A stretch of 34,642 nt of DNA from Pseudooceanicola sp. (GTDB lineage: Bacteria; Pseudomonadota; Alphaproteobacteria; Rhodobacterales; Rhodobacteraceae), in NCBI GenBank assembly GCA_002709085.1, contig PAPR01000063.1:1-34642 (forward strand). Direction: 5' to 3'. Each line of letters opens with the position of its first letter. Position 1 is the first letter of the stretch. This document shows positions 9,695 through 18,133 of this stretch, piece after piece. The translations under genes were made by a program, and so were the position numbers. The notes beneath the pieces are model-generated. The model did not search any database and was not told the DNA's origin. It worked only from the letters and a program-made list of their open reading frames with translations.

Positions 9695-10483
9695 TCACTC
9701 CGCAAATGAAACACTGACGTGGCCCAAGCCACCGATGGAGGCTTCGACCGTCGCCTTGCCCGAAACAGGCGCCATCGGACCCAGCGCCCCGGACAAGATG
9801 ATCTGCCCCGCCCTGATCGGTGTGCCGTTATCTCGCATCTTTTCGGCCAGCCAGGCGACGGCGGTCACAGGGCTGCCCATGCAGGCTGCCCCTGTTCCGG
9901 TCGAAACCGATTGCCCGTTCAAGGTCATATCCATCTCGCATCCGGTGAAATCAAAACCCAAGGGCGAGATGGCCGGAGAACCAAGGACCAGCAGCCCGGA
10001 GGACGCGTTGTCGGCAATGGTATCAAGCAGGGTGATTTTCCAGTCCGCGATCCGGCTGTCCACAATTTCTATCGCCGGGGCGATAAAGGCGGTGGCGCGC
10101 AGAACGTCAGCGGCGTTGGGCTGGGCGATATCGAGGTCTTCGCCCATGATAAAGGCGATCTCGGCCTCAATCTTTGGCTGAAGGACGCGGTCTGCCGCAA
10201 TCGTTCCGCCATGGCCGATGATCATGTTCGACAAAAGGGTGCCGTAGTCGGGCTGATCGACGCCCATCTGAGCCTGTACCGCTTTTGCGGTCAGCCCGAT
10301 CTTGTGTCCGATCACTCTGCCACCCTGCGCGAGGCTGCGTTCGATATTGATTTGCTGAACCGCATAGGCGGCGTTGATACCACCGGCGTTCAGATGCGTG
10401 TGAATAGGGCCGCAGGGGACCGCATCCCGCTGGGCCTGCCAAAGGGCATCCGCCGCAATGGTGTGTCCATCGTCCTTGGTCAT
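9695..10483 (-). CDS. 2-keto-4-pentenoate (2-hydroxypentadienoate) hydratase
   Basis: A 262-residue member of the fumarylacetoacetase-like hydratase family (MhpD/DmpE/CmtF type). It adds water to 2-hydroxypenta-2,4-dienoate to form 4-hydroxy-2-oxovalerate, the substrate of the aldolase downstream. The metal-binding acidic residues are visible in the E-x-E of PKIEAEIAF and in the Glu of [11 protein letters not shown]. The start ATG at 10483 has AAGGAAA upstream and gives the usual family length, whereas the frame extends another 94 codons into low-quality coding sequence. The order hydratase, dehydrogenase, aldolase is the standard lower-pathway cassette. A 4-oxalocrotonate decarboxylase is the closest alternative, but no 4-oxalocrotonate branch genes are present. 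Confidence 0.9.
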   Translation of the reverse strand: MTKDDGHTIAADALWQAQRDAVPCGPIHTHLNAGGINAAYAVQQINIERSLAQGGRVIGHKIGLTAKAVQAQMGVDQPDYGTLLSNMIIGHGGTIAADRVLQPKIEAEIAFIMGEDLDIAQPNAADVLRATAFIAPAIEIVDSRIADWKITLLDTIADNASSGLLVLGSPAISPLGFDFTGCEMDMTLNGQSVSTGTGAACMGSPVTAVAWLAEKMRDNGTPIRAGQIILSGALGPMAPVSGKATVEASIGGLGHVSVSFAE

Positions 10484-10521
10484 TGGATTTTCGTTTCCTT
10501 CTGGTTGATGCCGCGAATTTC

Positions 10522-11523
10522 TCAGGGGCGTGCAACAATGGGCGCTGCAGTCTGGCGCAGGATCAGCCCGGCGGCATCCTCGGGCAGCGCGCGTTGGATG
10601 AAACCGACCGGGTCGTCTTCCATCACGAGGAATGGATAGTCCGTTCCGACGACCATTCTTTCGGCGCCGACAGTGGTTGCCAAGTAGCGAAGCGCCTCGT
10701 CGCCGTAGACAATGCTGTCGAAAAAGAACCGTCGCGCCAGCTCGGAGGGGGGGACGGACATGCATTTCTGGATTGGCATGCCCAGCCGATAGGCATGGTC
10801 CAACCGGGGGAGGATGGCGGGCAAGGCGCCGCCTCCGTGGGACAGGAGGATGCGGGAATTGGGGTGGGTCTCCAAGACGCCGCTCGTCATCAGCGACACC
10901 GCCGCCATGGCGGTTTCGAGCGGAAATATCGCCGTCGCATCGATCCCCGGAATGTTGCCGATACGCTCTGCCCCGACCGGGTGAAGCGCATGGACCATGA
11001 CCGTCATATCCAGCCGCGCGGCTTCGGCAAAGAAGGGCGCGAGGGAAGGATCGCCCAAAGGCGTGCCCATCACATGGGTCCCGATTTCGACACCGGTCAA
11101 GCCTTTGCTGCGCAACGTCGCCAGCTCTTGCACAGCGCGCTCAGGCGTTTGCAACGGCACCATGCCAAAGCCGGAGAACCGATCTGGATGCCGCGCGACA
11201 AGCCCTGCGAGAACGTCGTTGACCGTCTCGCACATCGCCAGCGCACTGTCGCCATCGAACCAATAGGACAAAAGCTCGGGCATGGGCGACAGGACCTGAT
11301 GGGAGATACCCTTTGCATCCATGTCAGCGATCCGAGATTCGGCGTCCCAGGACCGCCTATCCAGGCGGCGAAACACGTCGCCACCTATCATGATTTGGGC
11401 CGTGCCGTCGTCATTGTGATGCACGGAAGGCCAGCGCGGATCGCGCCCGGTGCCGTCGGGAAAATGATCGGGCACGATGTGGGTATGGACATCGATTGCC
11501 CCAGATGGCGCGGACTCGGTCAA
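10522..11523 (-). CDS. ACMSD-family amidohydrolase, probable ring-cleavage-product decarboxylase
   Basis: A 333-residue amidohydrolase-2 protein closely resembling 2-amino-3-carboxymuconate 6-semialdehyde decarboxylase (ACMSD). Zinc ligands are visible: His13 and His15 (DVHTH), His178 (VHALHP) and Asp295 (GTDYPF), plus catalytic His229 (SHGGG). Their spacing is nearly that of Pseudomonas ACMSD. The family performs non-oxidative decarboxylations. Here it sits between the extradiol dioxygenases and the hydratase, the position where a p-cumate-type pathway needs removal of the 3-carboxyl from a 2-hydroxy-3-carboxy-6-oxo-dienoate. I chose the TTG at 11523, 7 nt after AAGGAAG; GTG at 11529 is too close to that site. 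The longer frame overlaps the preceding gene and is low quality. A 97-nt gap separates it from the extradiol gene. Confidence 0.8.
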   Translation of the reverse strand: MTESAPSGAIDVHTHIVPDHFPDGTGRDPRWPSVHHNDDGTAQIMIGGDVFRRLDRRSWDAESRIADMDAKGISHQVLSPMPELLSYWFDGDSALAMCETVNDVLAGLVARHPDRFSGFGMVPLQTPERAVQELATLRSKGLTGVEIGTHVMGTPLGDPSLAPFFAEAARLDMTVMVHALHPVGAERIGNIPGIDATAIFPLETAMAAVSLMTSGVLETHPNSRILLSHGGGALPAILPRLDHAYRLGMPIQKCMSVPPSELARRFFFDSIVYGDEALRYLATTVGAERMVVGTDYPFLVMEDDPVGFIQRALPEDAAGLILRQTAAPIVARP

Positions 11524-11620
11524 CGGCACTCTTCCTTTGTTGTCATGGGACGGCGCACAAGCCTTTTCGGCCAATGGAGGCCGCCGACCCGCCCGATTTA
11601 GCTGCTTTCCGGACCTAGCG

Positions 11621-12475
11621 TCAGTTTTCCAGGCCGTCGAGGTTGGATTTCGCACCCCACATGCACAGGCTGAACGGTTCAAAGCCGAACTGGCGCTCGC
11701 GGTAGGTTTCCTCGTCGACCTCGCTAACACCAACGGAATATTCGAATGTCATGCCGTCGGGGCCTTGGAAATAAAGGAAACGCGCGCCCGAAGTCGGATG
11801 ACGGCCGGGGCCGAAGACGATCGGGACATTGTGCTCTTTCAGAAGGTGATAGGACCGCATCACGTCATCTGTGGAATCCACCTGGTGATTGATGTGCTGA
11901 AGACCACCGCGTTGTGAGGGGACAAGGGCCAGCGTGTGGTGAATCTCGTTCACGCGCAAAAGGGGAACGTCACCGATACGGTCGCTGACGCGCGCATTAC
12001 ACACCTGTGTCCAAAACTGTTCATCGCGCTGGCAATCCTGGCTGAAAATCCCGACGTGGCTGAAACCGGAAATGCCAGCGTCGCGGCTTGGAAAATGCCG
12101 TTTGCCCAGAACTTCGGGCCGAACGACCAATTCGATTTTCAGGCCGCTGGGCTCCCGGAACGATATGAAATCCCGCACGTGGCGCGAGTCACATTCGTCG
12201 CGCGTGCCACGGTACACCTCGTTTCCGATCGCTTCCAATGTCGCGGCGGCGCTATCGAGATCATCGTTGCTACTGATTTCGAACCCGACAACGTGATCAT
12301 TCGGATCCCCGTCATGGTAGTAGAGCGTATGGCCCCTTTCGTCAGATCTGAGATGCCGCGAGTTGCGGCTGCTTTCCGAGACCTCAAGACCAAGAATTCG
12401 CGTGGCGAAATCCGTGCTGGTCTGAATATCTTTCGTTCCCAAGCGAACGTAACAGACATCAAGCAGTTCGATCAT
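11621..12475 (-). CDS. Type I extradiol dioxygenase, iron triad intact
   Basis: A 284-residue two-module VOC-fold ring-cleavage dioxygenase of the 2,3-dihydroxybiphenyl dioxygenase/CmtC class. It opens a catechol next to its hydroxyls using Fe(II) and O2. The iron ligands are His140 (GFSHVGIF), His194 (GLQHINHQV) and Glu245 (MTFEYSVG). Catalytic-region residues His179/His180 (IHHT) and Tyr235 (LYFQGPDG) are also present, so the protein should be active. The N-terminal module, residues 1-120, is the usual degenerate repeat. The start ATG at 12475 has AGGTAGG upstream. The preceding gene, 32 nt upstream, is its paralog without iron ligands. A dihydroxylated aromatic carboxylate (2,3-dihydroxy-p-cumate type) is the inferred substrate. 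Confidence 0.9.
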   Translation of the reverse strand: MIELLDVCYVRLGTKDIQTSTDFATRILGLEVSESSRNSRHLRSDERGHTLYYHDGDPNDHVVGFEISSNDDLDSAAATLEAIGNEVYRGTRDECDSRHVRDFISFREPSGLKIELVVRPEVLGKRHFPSRDAGISGFSHVGIFSQDCQRDEQFWTQVCNARVSDRIGDVPLLRVNEIHHTLALVPSQRGGLQHINHQVDSTDDVMRSYHLLKEHNVPIVFGPGRHPTSGARFLYFQGPDGMTFEYSVGVSEVDEETYRERQFGFEPFSLCMWGAKSNLDGLEN

Positions 12476-12507
12476 CGTTTACCTACCTTTCTGGTATCCA
12501 AGGAGTG

Positions 12508-13362
12508 TCACTCCACCCCAGCGCGTTCCGGAATGAGTACGTCCGAATTCCACATGCAGAACGACAGGCGTCCATTGCCGAACTGGCGCGGAATCCAGTC
12601 AGAATCGACATGTTTCATTTCGGTCGTATACGATACGATCAGGCCATCCGGACCCTGAAAATAAAGGAAAATCTCGCCGCTCGCTGGATCACGGCCAGGC
12701 CCATCGAGAATGCGGACCTGACGATTGGCGAGCAGATATTTGCTGCGCATGATATCGTTCAGGTCGCCCACTTCGAAATTGACCGACAACAGGCCACTGG
12801 TCTCGCTGGCGTAATAGCCGAGGCGGTGGTGCTGTTCGTCAAAGCCAAGCTGACCACAGTCCCCGGCGAAATCACGCGCCTGGGCGCCAAAGACTTCAAT
12901 CCAGATGGCCATGTCCCGTTCCGGATCGGGGCTGCGCAAGTCGATCGAGGTGATCGCCTGAATACCTGCGTCGCGGGCGGGGAAATACCGCTGGCTCTTG
13001 TTCTCCGGGCGCACCACGATTTCAAACCGGTTCCCGGAATGATCATCAAAGGTCAATGCATCGCGATAAAGCTTGCTGGCGCAATGCTCGGGGGACAACC
13101 GCTGCGGGTTCAGCCCTCGTTCGGTGAGTTTGCCGGTGATTTCGTCAAGGTCGGTCTCATAGCGGACGCTCAACCCGACGACGGGTCTGTCGCTCGCACC
13201 GGTCGCATCGCATTCCACCGAATACGCCCGCTCGTCCGAACGGAACCGCGCTATGTCATCGCTGCCATCCGCACGTTGAAGACCGACTGTGTCGCACAGA
13301 AACTGGCCGTATTCGTCCAATCCCGTGGCCGGTAGCCGGACAAATCGAAGCTGTTCGATCAT
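12508..13362 (-). CDS. Extradiol dioxygenase paralog lacking all three iron ligands
   Basis: A 284-residue VOC-fold protein, the same length as the dioxygenase downstream and aligning with it without gaps across the key motifs. The three iron-ligand positions are all serine: Ser139 (AITSIDLR for GFSHVGIF), Ser193 (GLLSVNFE for GLQHINHQ) and Ser244 (LIVSYTTE for MTFEYSVG). In contrast His178/His179, Tyr234 and FLYFQGPDG are kept, as is the C-terminal SFCMWNSD. The frame is open with normal codon use, so it looks like a maintained pseudoenzyme, not a decaying copy. The start ATG at 13362 gives the family length; the frame extends 18 codons upstream into the transporter gene. It begins 7 nt after that gene ends. 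Possible roles are a non-catalytic partner subunit, a ligand-binding protein or a new activity. Confidence 0.88.
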   Translation of the reverse strand: MIEQLRFVRLPATGLDEYGQFLCDTVGLQRADGSDDIARFRSDERAYSVECDATGASDRPVVGLSVRYETDLDEITGKLTERGLNPQRLSPEHCASKLYRDALTFDDHSGNRFEIVVRPENKSQRYFPARDAGIQAITSIDLRSPDPERDMAIWIEVFGAQARDFAGDCGQLGFDEQHHRLGYYASETSGLLSVNFEVGDLNDIMRSKYLLANRQVRILDGPGRDPASGEIFLYFQGPDGLIVSYTTEMKHVDSDWIPRQFGNGRLSFCMWNSDVLIPERAGVE

Positions 13363-13369
13363 TGCCTCG

Positions 13370-14176
13370 TTATCCCTTTTCCAGTGGCGCCGCGGCTGTG
13401 TCCACCGCCTGCGCAATTTGTGTCGTGCCGAGATATGCGCGGATCACCTCGGGGTCTTCCAAGACCTCGCTTGGCGGCCCGTCGCCGATGGAGCGGCCGT
13501 AATCCAGTACATGGATCCGGTCCGCAATTGCCGAAACCATCTCCATATCGTGCTCAATCCAGAGCATCGGGATCCCCAGCCGGTTCTTCGCGCTGTCGAT
13601 ATGGTAGGCAAGCTCTTCGCGCTCTTCTTGGGTGAGACCCGCCGAAGGTTCGTCCATCAGGAGGATCTTCGGGTCGGCTACCAATGCGCGACCAAATCCG
13701 ATAATCTTCTGGATACCGAACGGCAGCCCGCCCACGGGGAGATGGGCCAGATGGGACAGCGAAAGCAGATCGAGCACGTCGTTGACCACGGCCAGATGAT
13801 CGGCCTCTTCGCGTCGCGCCGAGGGAAGGCGGAGCCATTGTTCTACGAGCGTGGATTTCACGTGATTGTGCCGAGCGACAAGCAGGTTCTCGCGTGCATT
13901 CATCCGGGGGATAAGTTCGGCATGCTGAAAGGTGCGTCCGATCCCCAGTTCAGCGATAGCACTGGGTTTCTTGCCAATCAGGGACGTGCCAAGGAAATTG
14001 ATCTGGCCCTTCGGGCGATAGATCCCGCTGATACAGTTAAAGATACTGGTCTTCCCAGCGCCATTCGGCCCGATCAAAGCCAGAAGTTCGCCCGAGCGCA
14101 CCCCGAGGGAGACGCGGTTCAGAACAACCAGGCCGCCGAAGTGAAGTTCGATATCCTTGAGTTCAAGATCAAACAT
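13370..14176 (-). CDS. livG: ABC transporter ATP-binding protein, LivG type
   Basis: A 268-residue ATPase of the branched-chain amino acid (HAAT) transporter family. Walker A is GPNGAGKT at residues 36-43 and Walker B is ILLMDEPSAGL, with the switch His in WIEHDMEMV. The ABC signature reads LPFGIQK, a relaxed version of the LSYGQQ of typical LivG. The C-terminal extension ending in the AYLG region is typical for LivG. The ATG at 14176 (MFDLELKD) has a GGAG site 7 nt upstream, and the gene overlaps the LivF gene by 8 nt. Placed inside an aromatic degradation operon, the transporter probably imports the aromatic acid, as known for related systems. The substrate is not readable from sequence. 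Confidence 0.9.
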   Translation of the reverse strand: MFDLELKDIELHFGGLVVLNRVSLGVRSGELLALIGPNGAGKTSIFNCISGIYRPKGQINFLGTSLIGKKPSAIAELGIGRTFQHAELIPRMNARENLLVARHNHVKSTLVEQWLRLPSARREEADHLAVVNDVLDLLSLSHLAHLPVGGLPFGIQKIIGFGRALVADPKILLMDEPSAGLTQEEREELAYHIDSAKNRLGIPMLWIEHDMEMVSAIADRIHVLDYGRSIGDGPPSEVLEDPEVIRAYLGTTQIAQAVDTAAAPLEKG

Positions 14177-14969
14177 TTGCCCGCTCCTCGAACCGACGCC
14201 GCGCATTGGCCAGGTAATCGGCCCGCCCGGTGCTTCCCGTGCCAAGGTACAGGTCCAGGACTTTCTGATTGGATCGGAGATCCTCGGTCGCGCCTTCCAG
14301 CTCGACCTTGCCGTTTTCCAGAACAAAGCCGTAACTGGCCAGAGCAAAGGCAACCGCGGCGCTTTGCTCTACCAGCAGCATGGACAGTTCAGTCTTGGCG
14401 TGAACTTCGCGCAACCGTTCGATGATCTCGTCAACAATCACCGGGGCCAGCCCCAGGGACAGCTCATCGATCAACAGCAGTTGCGGCCGGCAGACCAGGG
14501 CGCCGCCGATGGCCAGCATCTGGCGTTCGCCCCCGGACAACAGGCCTGCGGGCTTGTTCCTGAGCTTGGCCAGCCGGGGAAAATAGACGAAGATTTCCTC
14601 TTCGATCTGCTGCCATTTGGAGCCTTCTTCGCGACTGGTCGCGACGACTTCGAGGTTTTCGGCGACGGTCAGGTTCGTGAAAACCTTGTCACGCTCAGGC
14701 ACCAGGACGATGCCTTTGTGGATCGTTCGGGGCAATTGCAAGCCGGTGATGTCTTCGCCACGAAAGCGGACCCGGCCGGCATTCACCCGAGCGTTGTCGA
14801 GACCGATAAAGCCCGAAATCGCCCTGAGAGTGGTGGATTTTCCGGCCCCGTTGGCCCCGAGAAGCGATGTGATCTGCCCCTTCGCGACCCGCAGGTTGAC
14901 TCCGTGAAGCGCGAGGATTGAGCGCTGGTAGGTCACTTCGAGATCGGTAATCTCAAGGATGTCGGTCAT
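14169..14969 (-). CDS. livF: ABC transporter ATP-binding protein, LivF type
   Basis: A 266-residue ATPase, the second nucleotide-binding subunit of the HAAT importer. Walker A is GANGAGKST, the signature is LSGGERQML and Walker B is LLLIDELSLGL, where the usual Pro after the catalytic Glu is Leu. The switch His of most LivF proteins is Gln-associated here (LLVEQSAA), which is normal for LivF. An extended C-terminus (about residues 245-266, basic) is slightly longer than usual. The start ATG at 14969 follows GGAGGG and overlaps the LivM stop by 4 nt. Confidence 0.92.
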   Translation of the reverse strand: MTDILEITDLEVTYQRSILALHGVNLRVAKGQITSLLGANGAGKSTTLRAISGFIGLDNARVNAGRVRFRGEDITGLQLPRTIHKGIVLVPERDKVFTNLTVAENLEVVATSREEGSKWQQIEEEIFVYFPRLAKLRNKPAGLLSGGERQMLAIGGALVCRPQLLLIDELSLGLAPVIVDEIIERLREVHAKTELSMLLVEQSAAVAFALASYGFVLENGKVELEGATEDLRSNQKVLDLYLGTGSTGRADYLANARRRFEERANV

Positions 14970-16021
14970 TGCACGCCCTCCTTTTTCGACTGCGAGCTAA
15001 AGCGCGCGACCGTGCGTTTCCAAATTCCGATCAGGCCGCTCGGCTCAAAGACGAGGAACAGGATCATGAGAAGGCCGAATGCCGCGTGCGAGGCCGAGGA
15101 GGCCGTCGAGATATCCAGACCGAGGTAGGGCACCGTCTCCATCAACCATTCGATGCAGTATGGAACGAGGGTGACGAATATCGCGCCCAGCAGCGCCCCT
15201 GTCAGGCTGCCCATGCCCCCGATGATAATCATCGCGATGTATTGGATGCTCATGAACAGGGTGAAGGCCTCGACAGAGACAAAGCTTTGATAATAGGCGA
15301 ACAATGCGCCCGAAAACGAAGCGATCCCCGATGTGATGACAAAGGCCAGAAGCTTGTACCGGGCAACCTGGACACCCAGTGCCTCGGCTGCCGTTTCGTT
15401 GGCATGCAGTGCTTCCCAGGCGCGTCCGGTCTTGGAATTCAGCAGATTGCTGCAACCCCAATACGTGCCGGCCACCAATAGGAAGAGCGCATAGTACCAC
15501 GCTTGGCCATCATATAGTTCGTACCCGAAGATCACCGGCGGATCGAGGAAGATCCCCGTCGATGCACCGCTGGCAAATTCGTATTCGCCACCGAGGTAGA
15601 TGACCACGAAATGCAGCGCCAAGGTGCTCATCGCCAGATAAACGCCGCGCAGCCGCAGGGACGGAAGGCCAAAAATCAGGCCAATCACGGCGCCCGCCAC
15701 AACTGAAGCGGGGAGCGTGATCCAGATCCCTGCGCCGGTTTCCTTGTAAAGGATCCCGGTGGTAAAGGCGCCAGCCGCCATAAGACCACCATGGCCGAGC
15801 GAGATCTGCCCCGCAATGCCGGTCAATACCATGAGAGCCAGTGCGCCGATGGCCGCGATGAAAATTTGCGACGCGATGTCGAGGTGAAAAGGTGAGGCGA
15901 CCAAGGGCACGAGAGCGAGCAGAACGATCAGGCCCATCCAGGCTGTCCTGTTTCCACCATCGCCCTTGGCCACGGCGCGGACAGGTGCGATCTTGCCGAT
16001 GCCGGTTTCGGTATTAGACAC
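14966..16021 (-). CDS. livM: ABC transporter permease, LivM type
   Basis: A 351-residue polytopic inner-membrane permease of the HAAT family with about nine to ten hydrophobic segments. The typical LivM features are visible: GQISLGHGGLMAAGAFT in the first third, LRLRGVYLAMSTLA, and the late GGMGSLTGALLGA loop that contacts the ATPase. It starts with GTG at 16021 behind GAGGAA and overlaps the LivH stop by 8 nt, indicating translational coupling. It pairs with the LivH-type permease to form the translocation pore. Confidence 0.93.
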   Translation of the reverse strand: MSNTETGIGKIAPVRAVAKGDGGNRTAWMGLIVLLALVPLVASPFHLDIASQIFIAAIGALALMVLTGIAGQISLGHGGLMAAGAFTTGILYKETGAGIWITLPASVVAGAVIGLIFGLPSLRLRGVYLAMSTLALHFVVIYLGGEYEFASGASTGIFLDPPVIFGYELYDGQAWYYALFLLVAGTYWGCSNLLNSKTGRAWEALHANETAAEALGVQVARYKLLAFVITSGIASFSGALFAYYQSFVSVEAFTLFMSIQYIAMIIIGGMGSLTGALLGAIFVTLVPYCIEWLMETVPYLGLDISTASSASHAAFGLLMILFLVFEPSGLIGIWKRTVARFSSQSKKEGVQ

Positions 16022-16886
16022 GATTGAGTTCCTCTTTGGTGCCGAACAATCCCCAGGGCCGAACGATCAGAATTGCGATCAGGACGAGGAACGGAACAAC
16101 ATCGGACAGGAGCGGGTTCACGTAGTGGATCAAAAGGACCTCGAGAACCGCGATGACACCGGCGCCAATCAATGCGCCGTGCAGGCTGTCCAGCCCGCCG
16201 ACAAGCGCCGCTGGAAAGGCCTTTAGGCCGATCACCGCCATATTCACGTCGAGACGCGAATCCAGGGCGACCAACACGCCAGCTATCGATCCCGAAAAGG
16301 TCGAGAGCGTCCAGGCCAGTGCATAAACAGTGTGCAGGTTGATCCCGCGTTGAGCGGCCAGAAGCGGGTTCTGCCCAGATGCCCGCATCCGCATGCCCCA
16401 GCGTGACATATGCAGGAAGGCGAGCAGGCCGAGGTAGACCACCACCGTGCAGATCACGAGCCAGAGAGATGCCGTTGAAACCCGGATCGAGTCGGTGAGG
16501 ACGACCGATGCGTTTTCAAAGCTGAGCATCGATGCCACGTTAAGCTGCTGCGGGCCCCAGATCAGGACCATCGCGCCGCGCAGAAGAATGCCCAGCGCCA
16601 CGGTGGTCAGGACAGCCGCCAAAACCGGCTGCCCTGTCATTTCGCGCATCAGCAGAAGATATACTGACAGCCCGACAATGATTGAGAACACTGCGGTCAG
16701 GGCGATCGCAATGAGGGGATCCGAGGTGATACCTGCTGACGTAGCAACCAGCAGGTAAGCACCCAGGATCATGAGTTCGCCGTGTGCCAGGTTCAGGACA
16801 CGACTGACTTTGTACACTAGGACATAGCCGCTCGCGACGAGAGCGTATAATGACGTCAGTACAACAATGTTCGCTACAATTTGCAT
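16014..16886 (-). CDS. livH: ABC transporter permease, LivH type
   Basis: A 290-residue permease of the HAAT family. About eight hydrophobic segments are visible. LNLAHGELMILGAY near residues 31-45 is the LivH counterpart of the LivM NLxHG motif, and GGLDSLHGALIGAG near residues 210-225 is the ATPase-contacting loop. The start ATG at 16886 has GGAG 7 nt upstream. It lies 26 nt after the binding-protein gene, in the standard order binding protein, LivH, LivM, LivG/F (here F before G). Confidence 0.93.
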   Translation of the reverse strand: MQIVANIVVLTSLYALVASGYVLVYKVSRVLNLAHGELMILGAYLLVATSAGITSDPLIAIALTAVFSIIVGLSVYLLLMREMTGQPVLAAVLTTVALGILLRGAMVLIWGPQQLNVASMLSFENASVVLTDSIRVSTASLWLVICTVVVYLGLLAFLHMSRWGMRMRASGQNPLLAAQRGINLHTVYALAWTLSTFSGSIAGVLVALDSRLDVNMAVIGLKAFPAALVGGLDSLHGALIGAGVIAVLEVLLIHYVNPLLSDVVPFLVLIAILIVRPWGLFGTKEELNRV

Positions 16887-16912
16887 TATGCGCTCCTATC
16901 GCGTCGATGGTC

Positions 16913-18079
16913 TTACTCGACCTCGTAGGCTTTCCAGTCCCGTGCGATCTCCATCGCGCCCGTCTCGTCGCTCCAACGGTAGACGCGGTAGTAGATGGTC
17001 TCACGGAAGTGGTTGTTCTCGGTCCATTTGATCGAGCCGCCGCGCAGTCCACGGGTGTCGATCTCGATGTCGCTCATGACAGCATTGATCGCCTCGGCGC
17101 TCGTGTCGTCGCCAAGCTTGCCCAGGACTTCCTCAATAACGATACCGCCGAGCCAGCCGTCGACAATCGCCTCGGGATGCAGGTCGACACCGGACTCAGT
17201 CACGGCCGCAACCAGGTCTTGCGTCGCTTTGCTGTCTTCAAAGATCATCGCGTTGCTGCCAACGGTGTAGAGACCCGGATCCTTGATTTCCATCATCTCA
17301 AGTTCGGCTTCGGCGAGGTGACCGACAAAGGCGTTGCCTTCCCAGCCTTGCTTGCGCAATGCGTCAAAGAAACGGATTTGCACGGACCAGGGCGACCAGG
17401 CCAGAACCGCTTCGGCACCGTTCTGGATCAACTTGGTTGCGAATGGCGTGTAGTCCGCGGTGCCGGGCGGTGCGATTTCGACACCAGCCGATTTCATGTC
17501 GGCGCCCAGAACGATCCGTTCGGCTTCTTCCATACCAGCGCGCGAGATCGGAATGCCCATTGCGGCAAAACCGACGGTCGCATCACCATCCAGTTCGCGA
17601 AGGTAGTCGACCATCGCAATGCTGTCGTGCACAGACGAGAACCCGGTCGAGCAATAGAGAAGAGGCTCGGCGGGTGGCATCGTCTCGGCAGGGCAAACCG
17701 AACCGGCGAACAGGATCGGCACACCCTGGCGTGTGGCCTGGCTGATAAGCGGCGCAAAGGTTGCCGAGGTGCTGACCGAGATGATCAACTGCACGTCGTC
17801 CTGGGTCAGGAAGCGCTTGCCGTTACTCGCGGCGCGCGACGCGTCACCCTGGTCGTCATAAATGACCAGCGAAACGGTTTTACCGTTAATACCGCCAGCT
17901 TCGTTCAGCCGGTCGATGTACAGTTTGAGGCCCTCGGCCGGTGCGGCGTAAGTTCCCGCAGCACCGCCGCTCAGCGCGGCGCTCAGACCGATGACGACTT
18001 CGTCGTCCGCGGCCAGCACCGGGCCGGCGGCAACAGTAGCCGCCAGCGTGAATGCCTTGGCAAGGTGTCTAATTTTCAT
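16913..18079 (-). CDS. ABC transporter periplasmic substrate-binding protein
   Basis: A 388-residue type I periplasmic binding protein (Peripla_BP_6/LivK class) with a signal peptide: MKIRHLAKAF, hydrophobic core, cleavage after GPVLA at about residue 23. The mature start DDEVVIGLSAALSGGAAG and the segment VSLVIYDDQGDASRA are family landmarks. I prefer the ATG at 18079 because the AGGGAGGA site is 7 nt away; the in-frame ATG at 18085 would sit on top of it. The homologues that bind aromatic acids belong to this family, and the gene is inside an aromatic catabolic operon, so an aromatic carboxylate is the likely ligand. It is first of the five transporter genes and 48 nt after the regulator. 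Confidence 0.92.
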   Translation of the reverse strand: MKIRHLAKAFTLAATVAAGPVLAADDEVVIGLSAALSGGAAGTYAAPAEGLKLYIDRLNEAGGINGKTVSLVIYDDQGDASRAASNGKRFLTQDDVQLIISVSTSATFAPLISQATRQGVPILFAGSVCPAETMPPAEPLLYCSTGFSSVHDSIAMVDYLRELDGDATVGFAAMGIPISRAGMEEAERIVLGADMKSAGVEIAPPGTADYTPFATKLIQNGAEAVLAWSPWSVQIRFFDALRKQGWEGNAFVGHLAEAELEMMEIKDPGLYTVGSNAMIFEDSKATQDLVAAVTESGVDLHPEAIVDGWLGGIVIEEVLGKLGDDTSAEAINAVMSDIEIDTRGLRGGSIKWTENNHFRETIYYRVYRWSDETGAMEIARDWKAYEVE

Positions 18080-18133
18080 TCTCATTCCTCCCTAAAGTGG
18101 TTTCGAGTTTTTGTTGGTCTTGTTTGCCGCCGA

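Noticed and set aside
18086..18133. Possible second repressor site before the binding-protein gene (CAAACAAGACCAAC on the minus strand)
   Set aside because: It resembles one half of a cumate operator but lacks a matching inverted half, and no good promoter boxes accompany it.
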